From Duganella sp. Root336D2 (GTDB lineage: Bacteria; Pseudomonadota; Gammaproteobacteria; Burkholderiales; Burkholderiaceae_D), in the NCBI RefSeq assembly GCF_001425005.1, contig NZ_LMDB01000007.1, positions 34,115-98,114 of the forward strand: a stretch of 64,000 nt of DNA, read 5' to 3'. Shown here piece by piece: positions 1 to 8,551 of this stretch (position 1 is the stretch's first letter; every line of letters begins with the position of its first letter). Under the pieces are notes generated by a model. That model did no database searches. It worked only from the letters and a program-made list of their open reading frames with translations, and was not told the origin of the DNA. The translations under genes and the position numbers were made by a program.

Positions 1-713
1 GCCTGATCAACCAGCCGCACGGCATCGTGCTGGTCACCGGGCCGACCGGCTCCGGCAAGACCACCACGCTGTACGCCGCGCTGTCGATGCTGAACAACAC
101 TTCCACCAACATCATGACGGTGGAAGACCCGGTCGAATACGACCTGCACGGCGTCGGCCAGACCCAGGTCAATGCGCGTATCGACATGACTTTCGCCAAG
201 GCCCTGCGCGCCATCCTGCGCCAGGACCCGGACGTGATCATGATCGGCGAGATCCGCGACCTGGAAACGGCGCAGATCGCGGTGCAGGCCTCGCTGACCG
301 GCCACCTGGTGCTGGCGACGCTGCACACCAACGATGCCGCCGCCGCCGTGACCCGTTTGCTGGACATGGGCATCGAACCGTTCCTGCTGTCGTCTTCCCT
401 GCTCGGCGTGCTGGCCCAGCGCCTGGTGCGCAAGCTGTGCCCCAGCTGCAAGAGCTTCGACGGCGCGCAATGGAAGGCCGTCGGCTGCGAACATTGCGGC
501 AACACCGGCTACCAGGGCCGCGTCGGCATCTACGAGCTGCTGCAGACCGACGAGCATATCCGCGCCCAGATCCACGACCGCACTTCGGAAGCGGAAATCC
601 GCGCCACCGCGCAGCAGCAGGGCGGCATGATCACCATGCGCGAAGACGGCGAACGCTGGCTGCAGCAGGGCGTCACCACGCCGGCCGAATTGCTGCGCGT
701 GACGAAGGACTAA
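1..713 (+). CDS. gspE: Type II secretion ATPase GspE, C-terminal part (5' end outside window)
   Basis: This is the last 236 residues of the cytoplasmic hexameric ATPase that powers the type II secretion pseudopilus; the frame is open from position 3 to the TAA at 711-713. Visible motifs in order are the Walker [10 protein letters not shown], the Walker B region [12 protein letters not shown], the His box [13 protein letters not shown], and a four-cysteine zinc site (CPSC, then CEHC). The zinc site separates GspE/PilB types from PilT. The ATG-like GTG at 27 is internal because the frame continues upstream. GspF begins 3 bases after the stop, and a GspC-like gene follows. PilB is the main alternative, but the GspC neighbour argues for GspE. 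Confidence 0.93.
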   Translation, partial: LINQPHGIVLVTGPTGSGKTTTLYAALSMLNNTSTNIMTVEDPVEYDLHGVGQTQVNARIDMTFAKALRAILRQDPDVIMIGEIRDLETAQIAVQASLTGHLVLATLHTNDAAAAVTRLLDMGIEPFLLSSSLLGVLAQRLVRKLCPSCKSFDGAQWKAVGCEHCGNTGYQGRVGIYELLQTDEHIRAQIHDRTSEAEIRATAQQQGGMITMREDGERWLQQGVTTPAELLRVTKD

Positions 714-716
714 GCG

Positions 717-1937
717 ATGCCGGCCTTCCGTTATGAAGCCGTCGACGCGGCAGGCGCCAGCAAGAAGGGCGTAGTCAATGCCGACAGCGCCCGCTCCGCG
801 CGCGCCGACCTGCGTTCGCAAGGCCTGGTGCCGATCAAGGTCGACGCCATTGCAGCGCAAGTCGATGCCAGCGGCGCCACCTCGCGCCGCGGTTTCGGCG
901 AAAAGCTCAGCACCACCGAACTGGCGCTGTTCACGCGCCAGCTGGCCAGCCTGCTGGAAGCGGGCCTGCCGCTGGAGCAGGCCTTCACTGCCTTGCTGGA
1001 ACAGGCCGAGCGCCCGTATGTGCGCGACCTGGTGGCCTCCATCCGCTCGGAAGTGATGGGCGGCTCTTCGCTGTCGGACGTGCTGTCGCGCCATCCGCGC
1101 GATTTCCAGGAAATCTACCGCGCGCTGGTGGCTTCCGGCGAACAGATCGGCCAGCTGTCGCGCGTGCTGTCGCGCCTTGCCGATTACATCGAACGGCGCA
1201 ATGCGCTGGTGCAGAAGGTCAAGCTGGCCTTTACCTACCCGGCCATCGTGACCGTGGTGGCTTTCCTGATCGTGATCTTCCTGCTTACCTACGTGGTGCC
1301 GCAGATCGTGTCGGTGTTCGCCAACACCAAGCAAAAGCTGCCGCTGCTGACGGTGATCATGCTGGCGATCTCGGACTTCGTGCGCAGCTACGGCTTCGTG
1401 GTGCTGGGCCTGATGGTTGCGGGCGGCTTCGTGGTGCGGCGCATGCTGCAGAACCCGGAGATCAAGCGCCGCTGGCACACCTGGCTGCTGACCGCGCCGC
1501 TGTACGGCAAGTTCGAACGCAGCCTGAACACTTCGCGCTTCGCCAGCACGCTGGCGATCACCACCGGCTCCGGCGTGCCTATCCTGCGCGCGCTGGAAAC
1601 CAGCCGCGACACGCTGTCCAACGTGGCCATGCGCGACCTGGTTGAACAGGCCAGCGACTCGGTGCGCGAAGGCGCCAGCCTGGCCCGTTCGCTGTCGGCG
1701 CAAAAACACTTCCCGCCGATGCTGATCCACATGATCCGCGCCGGCGAAATCACCGGCGAATTGCCCGCCATGCTGGATCGCGCCGCGAGCGCGCAGGAAT
1801 CCGACCTGGAGCGCCGCACGCTGACCATCGCCGGCCTGCTGGAACCGATGCTGATCCTGGCCATGGGCGTGGTGGTGCTGCTGATCGTGCTGGCCGTGCT
1901 GATGCCGATCATCGAAATCAATCAGCTCGTGCGCTGA
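717..1937 (+). CDS. gspF: Type II secretion inner-membrane platform protein GspF
   Basis: A 406-residue polytopic inner-membrane protein that forms the assembly platform contacted by GspE. It begins MPAFRYEAVDAAG, the usual GspF/PilC opening, and contains two T2SF domains (about residues 70-195 and 275-395). Hydrophobic segments lie at about 170-195, 225-245 and 375-400. The closing MPIIEINQLVR is typical of GspF. The ATG at 717 has an AAGGA ribosome site 8 bases upstream, inside the end of gspE, so the two genes are probably translated from one transcript. Confidence 0.93.
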   Translation: MPAFRYEAVDAAGASKKGVVNADSARSARADLRSQGLVPIKVDAIAAQVDASGATSRRGFGEKLSTTELALFTRQLASLLEAGLPLEQAFTALLEQAERPYVRDLVASIRSEVMGGSSLSDVLSRHPRDFQEIYRALVASGEQIGQLSRVLSRLADYIERRNALVQKVKLAFTYPAIVTVVAFLIVIFLLTYVVPQIVSVFANTKQKLPLLTVIMLAISDFVRSYGFVVLGLMVAGGFVVRRMLQNPEIKRRWHTWLLTAPLYGKFERSLNTSRFASTLAITTGSGVPILRALETSRDTLSNVAMRDLVEQASDSVREGASLARSLSAQKHFPPMLIHMIRAGEITGELPAMLDRAASAQESDLERRTLTIAGLLEPMLILAMGVVVLLIVLAVLMPIIEINQLVR

Positions 1938-1952
1938 ACCTGGAGAATTGAA

Positions 1953-2528
1953 TTGAAACGTTTGCCTTTGATCTGCAGTGTGGCCGCCGTCGCAGTGCTG
2001 TCTGCCTCGCTGGCCTACTGGGGCATGCAGCTATTCAAGCCGAAGCAGCGCCCGATCGCCGCGGCGCCCGTGGCGCAGGTGCCGGAAGCGAATATGGACG
2101 CGGCGCGCGGACTGTTTGGCGGGAATACTGCGGTGGCTGTCGCCAGCAATTACCAGTTGCGCGGCGTGGTGGCCGATACCCGCGGTCGTGGCAGCGTGGC
2201 GATCATTTCGGCTGACGGACAGCCGGCCAAGGCTTTCCCGGTGGGTTCCGAGCTGTCGCCGGGCGTCAGCGTGAAGGAGGTGCAGCCGCGCCATGTGATC
2301 CTGATGGAAGGCGGGGTGCAGAAGCGCCTTGACCTGATGAGCGACCAGGGCGTGAGTTCGACTGGCGGCATCGTCCCGCCGATAGGCATGGGCGGGCCGC
2401 AGGAACCGCCGGTCGTTCCACTGCCGCAGCCGCCTGCGCCGATGGCGCCGCCGCCGGTGCAGATGGCGCCGGCGCAACCGCCGACCAGCTCGGCGCATCC
2501 CAGTGGCGGGGCGCCGCAGGCGCGATGA
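1953..2528 (+). CDS. gspC: GspC-like type II secretion component, TTG start
   Basis: A 191-residue bitopic protein. It has a short cytoplasmic N-terminus, one membrane segment (about residues 7-24), and a periplasmic homology region around YQLRGVVADTRGRGSVAIIS, which is the GspC domain that contacts the secretin. The C-terminus is a Pro/Ala/Met-rich tail with no PDZ domain, so the protein is short compared with the roughly 270-300 residues of classical GspC. The TTG at 1953 is chosen because GGAG lies 7 bases upstream and no in-frame ATG precedes the membrane segment. It follows gspF by 15 bases, and its stop overlaps the next gene's ATG (ATGA). Confidence 0.8.
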   Translation: MKRLPLICSVAAVAVLSASLAYWGMQLFKPKQRPIAAAPVAQVPEANMDAARGLFGGNTAVAVASNYQLRGVVADTRGRGSVAIISADGQPAKAFPVGSELSPGVSVKEVQPRHVILMEGGVQKRLDLMSDQGVSSTGGIVPPIGMGGPQEPPVVPLPQPPAPMAPPPVQMAPAQPPTSSAHPSGGAPQAR

Positions 2529-4774
2529 AGCGCTTAGTATTTCTCCTCGCACTATGCACGGGCTTCGCCTGCGCCGCCGAAAACCGGCCTGCGGCGGCTG
2601 CGCCAGCGGGTCAGAACCCTGGGCCTGACCCGGCTTCACCGGTTTCAAAGCGCCCCAAAGTCGCCCTGGTCCTCTCCGGCGGCGGCGCCAGGGGCTTCGC
2701 CCACGTCGGCGTCCTGCGCGCCCTGCAGCAGATGCACATCCCGGTCGACATCGTCGTCGGCACCTCGATGGGCAGCGTCATCGGCGGTGCCTGGGCCGCC
2801 GGCGCCTCGCTGAAAGACCTGGAAACCATGGCCGCCACCACCGACTGGGACAGCGTGGTAGCCGACCGCCCCGCGCGCGACGAGCTGCATTTCCGCCGCC
2901 GCGACGAAGACATCCAGATCCCCTCGCGCATCGAATTCGGCATCACCCGCCACGGCGTGCTGGGCCCGCCCGGCGCCGCCAGCAACGCCGCGCTGGAAAT
3001 GGCCTTGCAACGCCTGCTGCCGCGCGGTACGCGCGACCTGCCCGTCAGCCAGCTGCCTTTGCCCTTCCGCTCGGTGGCTTCCGACCTGCTGAGCGGCGAG
3101 CTGGTGGTGCTCGACAACACACCGCTGTTCCAGACCATCCGCGCCTCGCTGGCCGTGCCGGGCGTCTTCGCTCCCGTGCGCATCAAGGACCACCTGGTGG
3201 TCGACGGCGGCCTGGTTCGCAACCTGCCGGTCGACATGGCGCGCGCCATGGGCGCGGAGATTGTCATCGCGGTCAACGTCGGCACCACGCTGGCGCCGGA
3301 AAAGGAGTTGGGCAGCGCGCTGGGCGTTGCCAACCAGATGCTGCAGATCCTGACCGAGCAGAATGTACAGCGCTCGCTCAGCGAATTGCGCAAGGATGAC
3401 ATCCTGATCGCGCCCCGGCTGGAGGGCATCACCTTCCTCGACTTCTCCACCTGGGACAAAGCCATGGCCGCCGGGGAAGCAGCCGCGCGCGAACTGGCGC
3501 CGCGCCTGGCCGCGCTGGCCTTGCCGGAACGCGACTACATCAGCCTGGAAAGCCTGCGCCTGGCCACTCCGGTCGATTCCGACCGGCCAGTGAAACTGGC
3601 AAAAGTGCAGGTCCAGGGCGCGCGCGAAGTGAATCCCGAAGTGCTGGAAAAGCAGTCCGGCCTGGAGCCGGGCAAGCCGACCACGCGTGAACAGGTGCGG
3701 CAAGCCGCGGTGGCGCTGTACGGCCGCGGCGACATGGCCCGCGTGGAGACCGATATCGACGACGTGGACGGCGAACGTACCGTCACCATCCGCACTACCG
3801 AAGCGGAATGGGCGCGCAGCCGCATGCGCGTCGGCCTCGAGCTGGCGAGCGACTTCCGCGACTCGAACAATTTCGCCATCAAGGTGATGCACGTGCTGTC
3901 CGCGCTGAACAGCTGGGGCGGCGAACTGCGCACCGAGGGGCGGCTGGGCAATGAGCGCGGCATCGGCGTCCAGTGGTGGCAGCCGCTGGGGCCGGGCTCG
4001 CAGTGGTTTCTCATGCCGGCGGCCCAGGTGGGCAGGATAGGCGGCGACATCTTCGAAAAGGAGCGCCGCATGGCGCGCGTCTCCTACAGCGCCCGTACGG
4101 CGTCGACGGCGTTGGGGCGGCAGTTCGGCAACTGGGGCGAGTTATCGGTCGGCGTGCAGCGCCAGGCCTATTCGGTGCGGCAGCTGATCCCGCAGGATGC
4201 GGGGCTGCCGGTGAACCGGGTCTACAACACCAAGACCTTCGCCCGCTTCCGCGTCGATACGCTGGACTCGCTGGCCTTCCCGACGCGCGGCACCTTGATC
4301 ACCATCGGCCGCGAGCAGACCCCGGGCAGCGGCAAGAGCGTCGGCACGGCAGGCACCAACTGGGGCGCCGCGGCGCTGCAGGCATTTCGCATCGATGACT
4401 GGGCCGGACACGTTTCGGTGGAGTGGGCCAAGGCGCAGGCCGGCGCTTCGCCGGTCACGCTGGGCGGCTTCCTGCGCTTGTCGGGAACGCCGGCGGATTC
4501 GATCCAGGAGCCGACCATTTTGCTGGGGCGCGTCGTGCTGGCGCGCCGCGTCGCTGCGCTGCCGAGCGCGTTCGGCGGCAATATGCGGGCCGGATTCTCG
4601 CTGGAGACGGGCGGCGGTTTTGACCGGGGCACGTCGGCCAGCGGGCGCGCCCTGAAGCAGGCCGGCAGCGCCTTCCTGTCGGTGGAAACGCGTTTCGGCC
4701 CGCTGTTCCTGGGCGCCGGCGCCACGCGCGACGGCGAGCAGACGCTTTACCTGTTCCTCGGCCCGATCTGGTGA
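2525..4774 (+). CDS. Patatin-like phospholipase with POTRA/beta-barrel (type Vd-like)
   Basis: A 749-residue exported protein. A signal peptide (about residues 1-18) and an Ala/Pro linker precede a patatin domain (about 44-300) with oxyanion motif GGGARG, nucleophile Ser81 in GTSMG and catalytic Asp227 in DGG. Then come a POTRA-like segment (about 360-430) and an outer-membrane barrel ending in LFLGPIW. This is the PlpD-type arrangement, where the barrel carries the lipase across the outer membrane. The ATG at 2525 overlaps the gspC-like stop by 4 bases, suggesting coupled translation. Residues 28-41 are encoded by a palindromic repeat that also occurs between genes elsewhere in the window. 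Confidence 0.88.
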   Translation: MKRLVFLLALCTGFACAAENRPAAAAPAGQNPGPDPASPVSKRPKVALVLSGGGARGFAHVGVLRALQQMHIPVDIVVGTSMGSVIGGAWAAGASLKDLETMAATTDWDSVVADRPARDELHFRRRDEDIQIPSRIEFGITRHGVLGPPGAASNAALEMALQRLLPRGTRDLPVSQLPLPFRSVASDLLSGELVVLDNTPLFQTIRASLAVPGVFAPVRIKDHLVVDGGLVRNLPVDMARAMGAEIVIAVNVGTTLAPEKELGSALGVANQMLQILTEQNVQRSLSELRKDDILIAPRLEGITFLDFSTWDKAMAAGEAAARELAPRLAALALPERDYISLESLRLATPVDSDRPVKLAKVQVQGAREVNPEVLEKQSGLEPGKPTTREQVRQAAVALYGRGDMARVETDIDDVDGERTVTIRTTEAEWARSRMRVGLELASDFRDSNNFAIKVMHVLSALNSWGGELRTEGRLGNERGIGVQWWQPLGPGSQWFLMPAAQVGRIGGDIFEKERRMARVSYSARTASTALGRQFGNWGELSVGVQRQAYSVRQLIPQDAGLPVNRVYNTKTFARFRVDTLDSLAFPTRGTLITIGREQTPGSGKSVGTAGTNWGAAALQAFRIDDWAGHVSVEWAKAQAGASPVTLGGFLRLSGTPADSIQEPTILLGRVVLARRVAALPSAFGGNMRAGFSLETGGGFDRGTSASGRALKQAGSAFLSVETRFGPLFLGAGATRDGEQTLYLFLGPIW
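2608..2645 (+). repeat. Palindromic repeat copy inside the patatin gene
   Basis: Arms GGGTCAG (2608-2614) and CTGACCC (2625-2631) are followed by a GGCTTCACCGGTTT tail. The layout matches intergenic elements at 13343-13377 and 59804-59844. The copy is read in frame as the Gly/Pro/Asp/Ala linker after the signal peptide. Common descent of the copies is inference. Confidence 0.55.
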
Positions 4775-4869
4775 TTTCAGCGTAATTCAGAACTTTTCAG
4801 GTCTTTTTCAGGACTTCAGCGGCACTAGCCGGTACAAAGTGGGCTCCAACCACTCGCAAGGAGCCTCAT

Positions 4870-5499
4870 ATGATCCGCTTGTTCCAGCGCGCCGCGACCT
4901 GCGCCGCACTGTTCCTCGCCACCGCCGCGCAAGCCGCACCGGTCACTTACACCATCGTCAGCAAGCTGTCGAAAGTCAGTTTCAGCCTGGAGCACCAGGG
5001 CTTCATCCCGGTATCGGGCACGCTGAAAATTGCACCGGGCAGTTTCGTCTTCGATCATGAGGACTGGTCGAAGTCCTCGGTGATGGTGAGCATGCCGACC
5101 CGTATGCTGGATATGGGCGACGGTCTCTGGAATAATCAGATACGCGAGGACGAATCCTGGATGGCCTTGTTCAAGCAGCCGGAAATCCGTTTTCGCGGCA
5201 CCCGCATCGAACGCAAGGACGGCATGAACGGCTTGCTGCATGGCGAGCTGACCGTAGCCGGGGTAACGCGGCCGGTGGTGCTGCAAATGAAGGTCAACAA
5301 AGTCGGCATGAACCGGGTCAGCGAAAGGCCATCGGTTGGCATTAGCGCCAGCAGCATGATCAAGCGCTCAGAGTTCGGCCTGGACGCCTACATGGACCTG
5401 GTCGGCGACGAGATTGCGGTGCAGATCCAGCTGGAAGCGGCGCAGGGGCCGGACATGGACGCTGCCAAGCAGGCCCGGATGAACAGCGGCGCTCACTGA
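4870..5499 (+). CDS. YceI-family periplasmic lipid-binding protein
   Basis: A 209-residue protein with a clear signal peptide ending AAQA-A (about residue 22). The rest is a YceI lipocalin-like barrel, recognised from YTIVSKLSKVSFSLEH at the start and GELTVAGVTRPVVLQM in the middle. Family members bind long-chain isoprenoids or fatty acids in the periplasm; the ligand here cannot be read. The ATG at 4870 has AAGGAG 6-7 bases upstream. The 95-base gap before it holds short repeats of TTCAGG but no convincing promoter. Its 3' end overlaps the convergent regulator gene by 7 bases. Confidence 0.88.
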   Translation: MIRLFQRAATCAALFLATAAQAAPVTYTIVSKLSKVSFSLEHQGFIPVSGTLKIAPGSFVFDHEDWSKSSVMVSMPTRMLDMGDGLWNNQIREDESWMALFKQPEIRFRGTRIERKDGMNGLLHGELTVAGVTRPVVLQMKVNKVGMNRVSERPSVGISASSMIKRSEFGLDAYMDLVGDEIAVQIQLEAAQGPDMDAAKQARMNSGAH

Positions 5500-6422
5500 A
5501 TCCTGGCGGCGGCTGCGCGGCTGACGGCGCTGGCGACTTCTTCCTGGATGGCGAGCTTGTCGCCGGGTGTGCGGTCGTAGCTCTCGGTCCAGACCACAAA
5601 GCCGTCCGCCGCGCGCGTGAGGCGGGCCGCGATGCGCAAGGTAGCGCCGGAGCGCCGTATGCTGCCGTCCAGCACGTAGGCCACCTTGAGTGCGCGTGCC
5701 ACGTCGGCTGCGGTGCTGCGTTTGTCCTTATAGAAGTAGGAGGCGCCGGGCGGGGCGACCGACAGGCCGGCTTGCTTGCTGAGTTTGACGATCAGTTCTT
5801 CGCTGATGCCGTCGGCAAACGGCTCTTCGTTCATGTCGTCCGTCAGGTCGAGGAAAGGCAGCACGGCCACCGAGCGCGCGCCGCTGCGCGCCGTGGGCAG
5901 TGCGGCCAAGCCGCCTGCCAGCACAGCCGCGATGCCGGCAATGACTGCGATGCGTCGTCGCCGCCCCGGCCGGGAAGCCGGCGGCGGCAGGCTAGCTGCT
6001 GCCTCCTGCGGCAGTGGCGCAACCAATGGCGCCAGCGCAGTGATCGGCTCGGGTTCGGGCTGCGGCGGTGGCGTCGCCGCCGGGGGGCACGTCGCGTCTT
6101 GTGTGACTTGCGCCACCAGGCGATAACCGCGGCGCGGCACAGTGGCGATATAACTGGGATTGCGGGCATCGTCGCCCAGCTGGCGGCGCAGCAGCGTGAT
6201 GGCCTGGTACAAGGAGTCGGGCGAAACGATCACGCCCGGCCATGCATGGGTAAGCAGTTCATCGGCGGACAGCACCTGGCCGGCGTGGTCGGCCAGATAG
6301 GTCAGCAGCAGCAGGGCACGCTCCTCAAGGCGCACACTGGCGGCACCTGCGCGCGCCAGTTCGCCGCTCACCCGGTTGACGCTCCAGTCGCCGACGCGCA
6401 GCGTGGCCGGGCTATTCGTCAT
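5493..6422 (-). CDS. CadC-type membrane-bound winged-helix regulator with TolB-like domain
   Basis: A 309-residue transmembrane transcription regulator. The N-terminal OmpR/PhoB-type winged helix (about residues 5-108) has the recognition segment SPDSLYQAITLLRRQLGDD and wing YIATVPRRGYRLV. A Pro/Ala linker and one membrane segment (about 163-182) follow. The periplasmic part starts SVAVLPFLDL, as in the TolB-N/FlgO-like domains fused to many such regulators. There is no receiver domain, so signal sensing is probably periplasmic. The start lies 11 bases inside the preceding 67-residue gene on the same strand. The target genes are unknown. Confidence 0.82.
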   Translation of the reverse strand: MTNSPATLRVGDWSVNRVSGELARAGAASVRLEERALLLLTYLADHAGQVLSADELLTHAWPGVIVSPDSLYQAITLLRRQLGDDARNPSYIATVPRRGYRLVAQVTQDATCPPAATPPPQPEPEPITALAPLVAPLPQEAAASLPPPASRPGRRRRIAVIAGIAAVLAGGLAALPTARSGARSVAVLPFLDLTDDMNEEPFADGISEELIVKLSKQAGLSVAPPGASYFYKDKRSTAADVARALKVAYVLDGSIRRSGATLRIAARLTRAADGFVVWTESYDRTPGDKLAIQEEVASAVSRAAAARIQ

Positions 6423-6615
6423 CGGAGCCGGCGAGTTTCTTGCCGATCAGCTTCCTGGCAGACTGGCGCTCGGCGGTGGTGCGGTTCTTGTCGTGCGGCC
6501 CCGCTGCGCGTGCCTTGGCCAGCGCCGCAATCGGGTTGCGCGGCTTGCCGAAATTCTGCGAGGGCTCGATCCGCATCCGCATCTTCTGCCGGGTTGCCAG
6601 CTGCTTGTTAGCCAT
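6412..6615 (-). CDS. Small basic conserved-looking protein, 67 residues, unknown
   Basis: I do not recognise a family. The 67-residue product is Lys/Arg/Ala-rich ([20 protein letters not shown] at the start, acidic GSDDE at the end), with no signal peptide, membrane segment or cysteine. Its ATG overlaps the hslU stop by one base (TAATG) and its 3' end overlaps the regulator start by 11 bases. This bridging position on both sides argues for a real, translationally coupled gene. Its basic character would fit nucleic-acid or ribosome binding, but that is only a guess. Confidence 0.6.
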   Translation of the reverse strand: MANKQLATRQKMRMRIEPSQNFGKPRNPIAALAKARAAGPHDKNRTTAERQSARKLIGKKLAGSDDE

Positions 6616-7949
6616 TACAGTACATAGCGCGACAAATCTTCGTTGACGGCCAGCGCATCGAGCCGCTGGTTGACATAGGCCGCATCGATGGCGAGGGTCT
6701 GGTCGCCGGTTTCGGTCGCCGTGTAGGAGATCTCTTCCAGCAGCTTTTCCATCACCGTGTACAGGCGGCGCGCGCCGATATTCTCGGTGCGCTCGTTGAC
6801 CTGGAAGGCAATCTCCGCCAGGCGGTGGATGCCATCCGGCGCGAATTCCAGCTGCACGCCCTCGGTCGCCAGCAAGGCCTGGTACTGTTTGGTCAGGCAG
6901 GCGTCGGTACTGGTCAGGATACGCTCGAAATCCGCAATCGACAACGACTCCAGCTCGACGCGGATCGGGAAGCGGCCCTGCAGCTCCGGGATCAGGTCCG
7001 ACGGCTTGGCCAGGTGGAAGGCGCCGGATGCGATGAACAGGATGTGGTCGGTGCGCACCATGCCGTACTTGGTGTTGACGGTGGTGCCTTCCACCAGCGG
7101 CAGCAGGTCGCGCTGCACGCCGGCGCGCGAGACGTCGGCGCCGCCCGCTTCCGAGCGCGAGGCGATCTTGTCCACTTCGTCCAGGAACACGATGCCGTTC
7201 TGCTCCACGTTGGTGAGGGCGATCTTTTTCATCTCGTCTTCGTTGACCAGCTTGGCCGCTTCCTCGTCCAGCAGGATTTTCATGGCTTCCTTGATCTTGA
7301 TCTTGCGCGCCTTCTTGCGGCCGCCGCCCATGCCGGAGAACATGGACTTGATCTGCTCCGTCATTTCTTCCATGCCCGGCGGCGCCATGATTTCCATGGT
7401 CGGGCTTTGTTCGGCCAGCTCGATCTCGATTTCCTTGTCATCCAGTTCGCCCTGGCGCAGGCGCTTGCGGAAGGTCTGGCGGGTGGCGTCGTCGCTGCGC
7501 GGTTCGGCCGACGCGTTGGCGAAGCCGAAATCGCGCGGCGGCGGCAGCAGGATGTCGAGGATGCGGTCTTCAGCCGCGTCTTCGGCGCGCGCGCGCACCT
7601 TGGCCATCTCCGACTGGCGCGTCTGTTTCACGCCGATGTCGATCAGGTCGCGGATGATGGTGTCGACGTCGCGGCCCACATAGCCGACTTCGGTGAACTT
7701 GGTGGCCTCGACCTTGATGAAGGGCGCGTCGGCCAGCTTGGCCAGGCGGCGCGCGATCTCGGTCTTGCCGACGCCGGTGGGGCCGATCATCAGGATGTTT
7801 TTTGGCGTGATTTCGTGGCGCAGCGGTTCTTCCACCTGCTGCCGGCGCCAGCGGTTGCGCAGCGCGATGGCGACCGCCTTCTTGGCCTTGCCCTGGCCGA
7901 CCACATGTTTGTCGAGTTCGCCGACGATTTCTTGAGGGGTCATGTTCAT
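6615..7949 (-). CDS. hslU: HslU, ATPase subunit of HslUV protease
   Basis: A 444-residue AAA+ unfoldase that feeds substrates to HslV. Motifs are the N-terminal [18 protein letters not shown], Walker [10 protein letters not shown], the I-domain insertion (about residues 110-240, including the Gly/Lys-rich [18 protein letters not shown]), Walker [13 protein letters not shown], sensor I region ILFIASGAF, and the C-terminal ending EDLSRYVL that docks into HslV. The ATG at 7949 overlaps the hslV stop (ATGA); MTPQEI at 7943 is an alternative. The frame stays open further upstream but there it lies inside hslV. Confidence 0.97.
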   Translation of the reverse strand: MNMTPQEIVGELDKHVVGQGKAKKAVAIALRNRWRRQQVEEPLRHEITPKNILMIGPTGVGKTEIARRLAKLADAPFIKVEATKFTEVGYVGRDVDTIIRDLIDIGVKQTRQSEMAKVRARAEDAAEDRILDILLPPPRDFGFANASAEPRSDDATRQTFRKRLRQGELDDKEIEIELAEQSPTMEIMAPPGMEEMTEQIKSMFSGMGGGRKKARKIKIKEAMKILLDEEAAKLVNEDEMKKIALTNVEQNGIVFLDEVDKIASRSEAGGADVSRAGVQRDLLPLVEGTTVNTKYGMVRTDHILFIASGAFHLAKPSDLIPELQGRFPIRVELESLSIADFERILTSTDACLTKQYQALLATEGVQLEFAPDGIHRLAEIAFQVNERTENIGARRLYTVMEKLLEEISYTATETGDQTLAIDAAYVNQRLDALAVNEDLSRYVL

Positions 7950-8488
7950 GCTGGGTCCAGGGTCTCGATGATGTGGTTCAGGTTGGTGTAGATGCACAGC
8001 TCGCCGGCGATGGTGAGCGACTTCTTCACCACTTCGGTCGGGGACAGGTCGGTGTTTTCGATCAGGGCCTTGGCGGCCGACTGGGCATAGCTGCCGCCGG
8101 AGCCGATGGCGCCGACGCCGCCTTCCGGTTCCAGCACGTCGCCGTTACCGGTGATCACCAGGGTGGATTCCTTGTCGGCCACCAGCAGCATCGCTTCCAG
8201 GCGGCGCAGCACGCGGTCGGTGCGCCAGTCCTTCGCCATTTCCACCGAAGCGCGCAACAGGTGGCCCTGGTGTTTCTCCAGCTTGGCTTCAAAGCGGTCG
8301 AGCAGGGTGAAGGCGTCGGCGGTACCGCCGGCAAAGCCGCACAGGACTTTGTTCTGGTACAGCTTGCGTACCTTGCGGGCGGTGCCCTTCATGACGATGT
8401 TGCCAAGCGTGACCTGGCCATCGCCGCCGATCGCGACATCGTTGCCGCGACGCACGCACAGGATGGTGGTGCCGTGAAATTGTTCCAT
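7946..8488 (-). CDS. hslV: HslV, peptidase subunit of HslUV protease
   Basis: A 180-residue N-terminal-nucleophile peptidase of the bacterial proteasome-like HslUV complex. The sequence [16 protein letters not shown] implies removal of a 6-residue propeptide to expose the catalytic Thr7. [10 protein letters not shown] and the glycine-rich [11 protein letters not shown] are standard family motifs. Length matches typical HslV. It overlaps hslU by 4 bases, the conserved hslVU order. A 63-base gap with a GC hairpin separates it from the upstream STAS gene on the same strand. Confidence 0.97.
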   Translation of the reverse strand: MEQFHGTTILCVRRGNDVAIGGDGQVTLGNIVMKGTARKVRKLYQNKVLCGFAGGTADAFTLLDRFEAKLEKHQGHLLRASVEMAKDWRTDRVLRRLEAMLLVADKESTLVITGNGDVLEPEGGVGAIGSGGSYAQSAAKALIENTDLSPTEVVKKSLTIAGELCIYTNLNHIIETLDPA

Positions 8489-8519
8489 GTTAATGCCTTT
8501 GGTTTGGGATTAACGCGGT

Positions 8520-8543
8520 ATTTTGGGGCCGAAGCCCCAAAAT
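8520..8543. repeat. 10-bp-arm hairpin between the STAS gene and hslV
   Basis: Arms ATTTTGGGGC and GCCCCAAAAT enclose CGAA; on the minus strand the loop reads TTCG, an unusually stable tetraloop. Neither side has a T-tract beyond the stem, so it may be an RNA-stability or partial terminator element between the minus-strand genes. Confidence 0.6.
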
Positions 8544-8551
8544 TCAACAGC

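Noticed and set aside
7950..7997. Upstream extension of hslU
   Set aside because: The extra 16 residues lie inside hslV; the ATGA overlap at 7946-7949 gives the family length.
8520..8543. Hairpin considered as a rho-independent terminator
   Set aside because: The stem is strong but no T-tract follows on either strand, so it was listed only as a hairpin.
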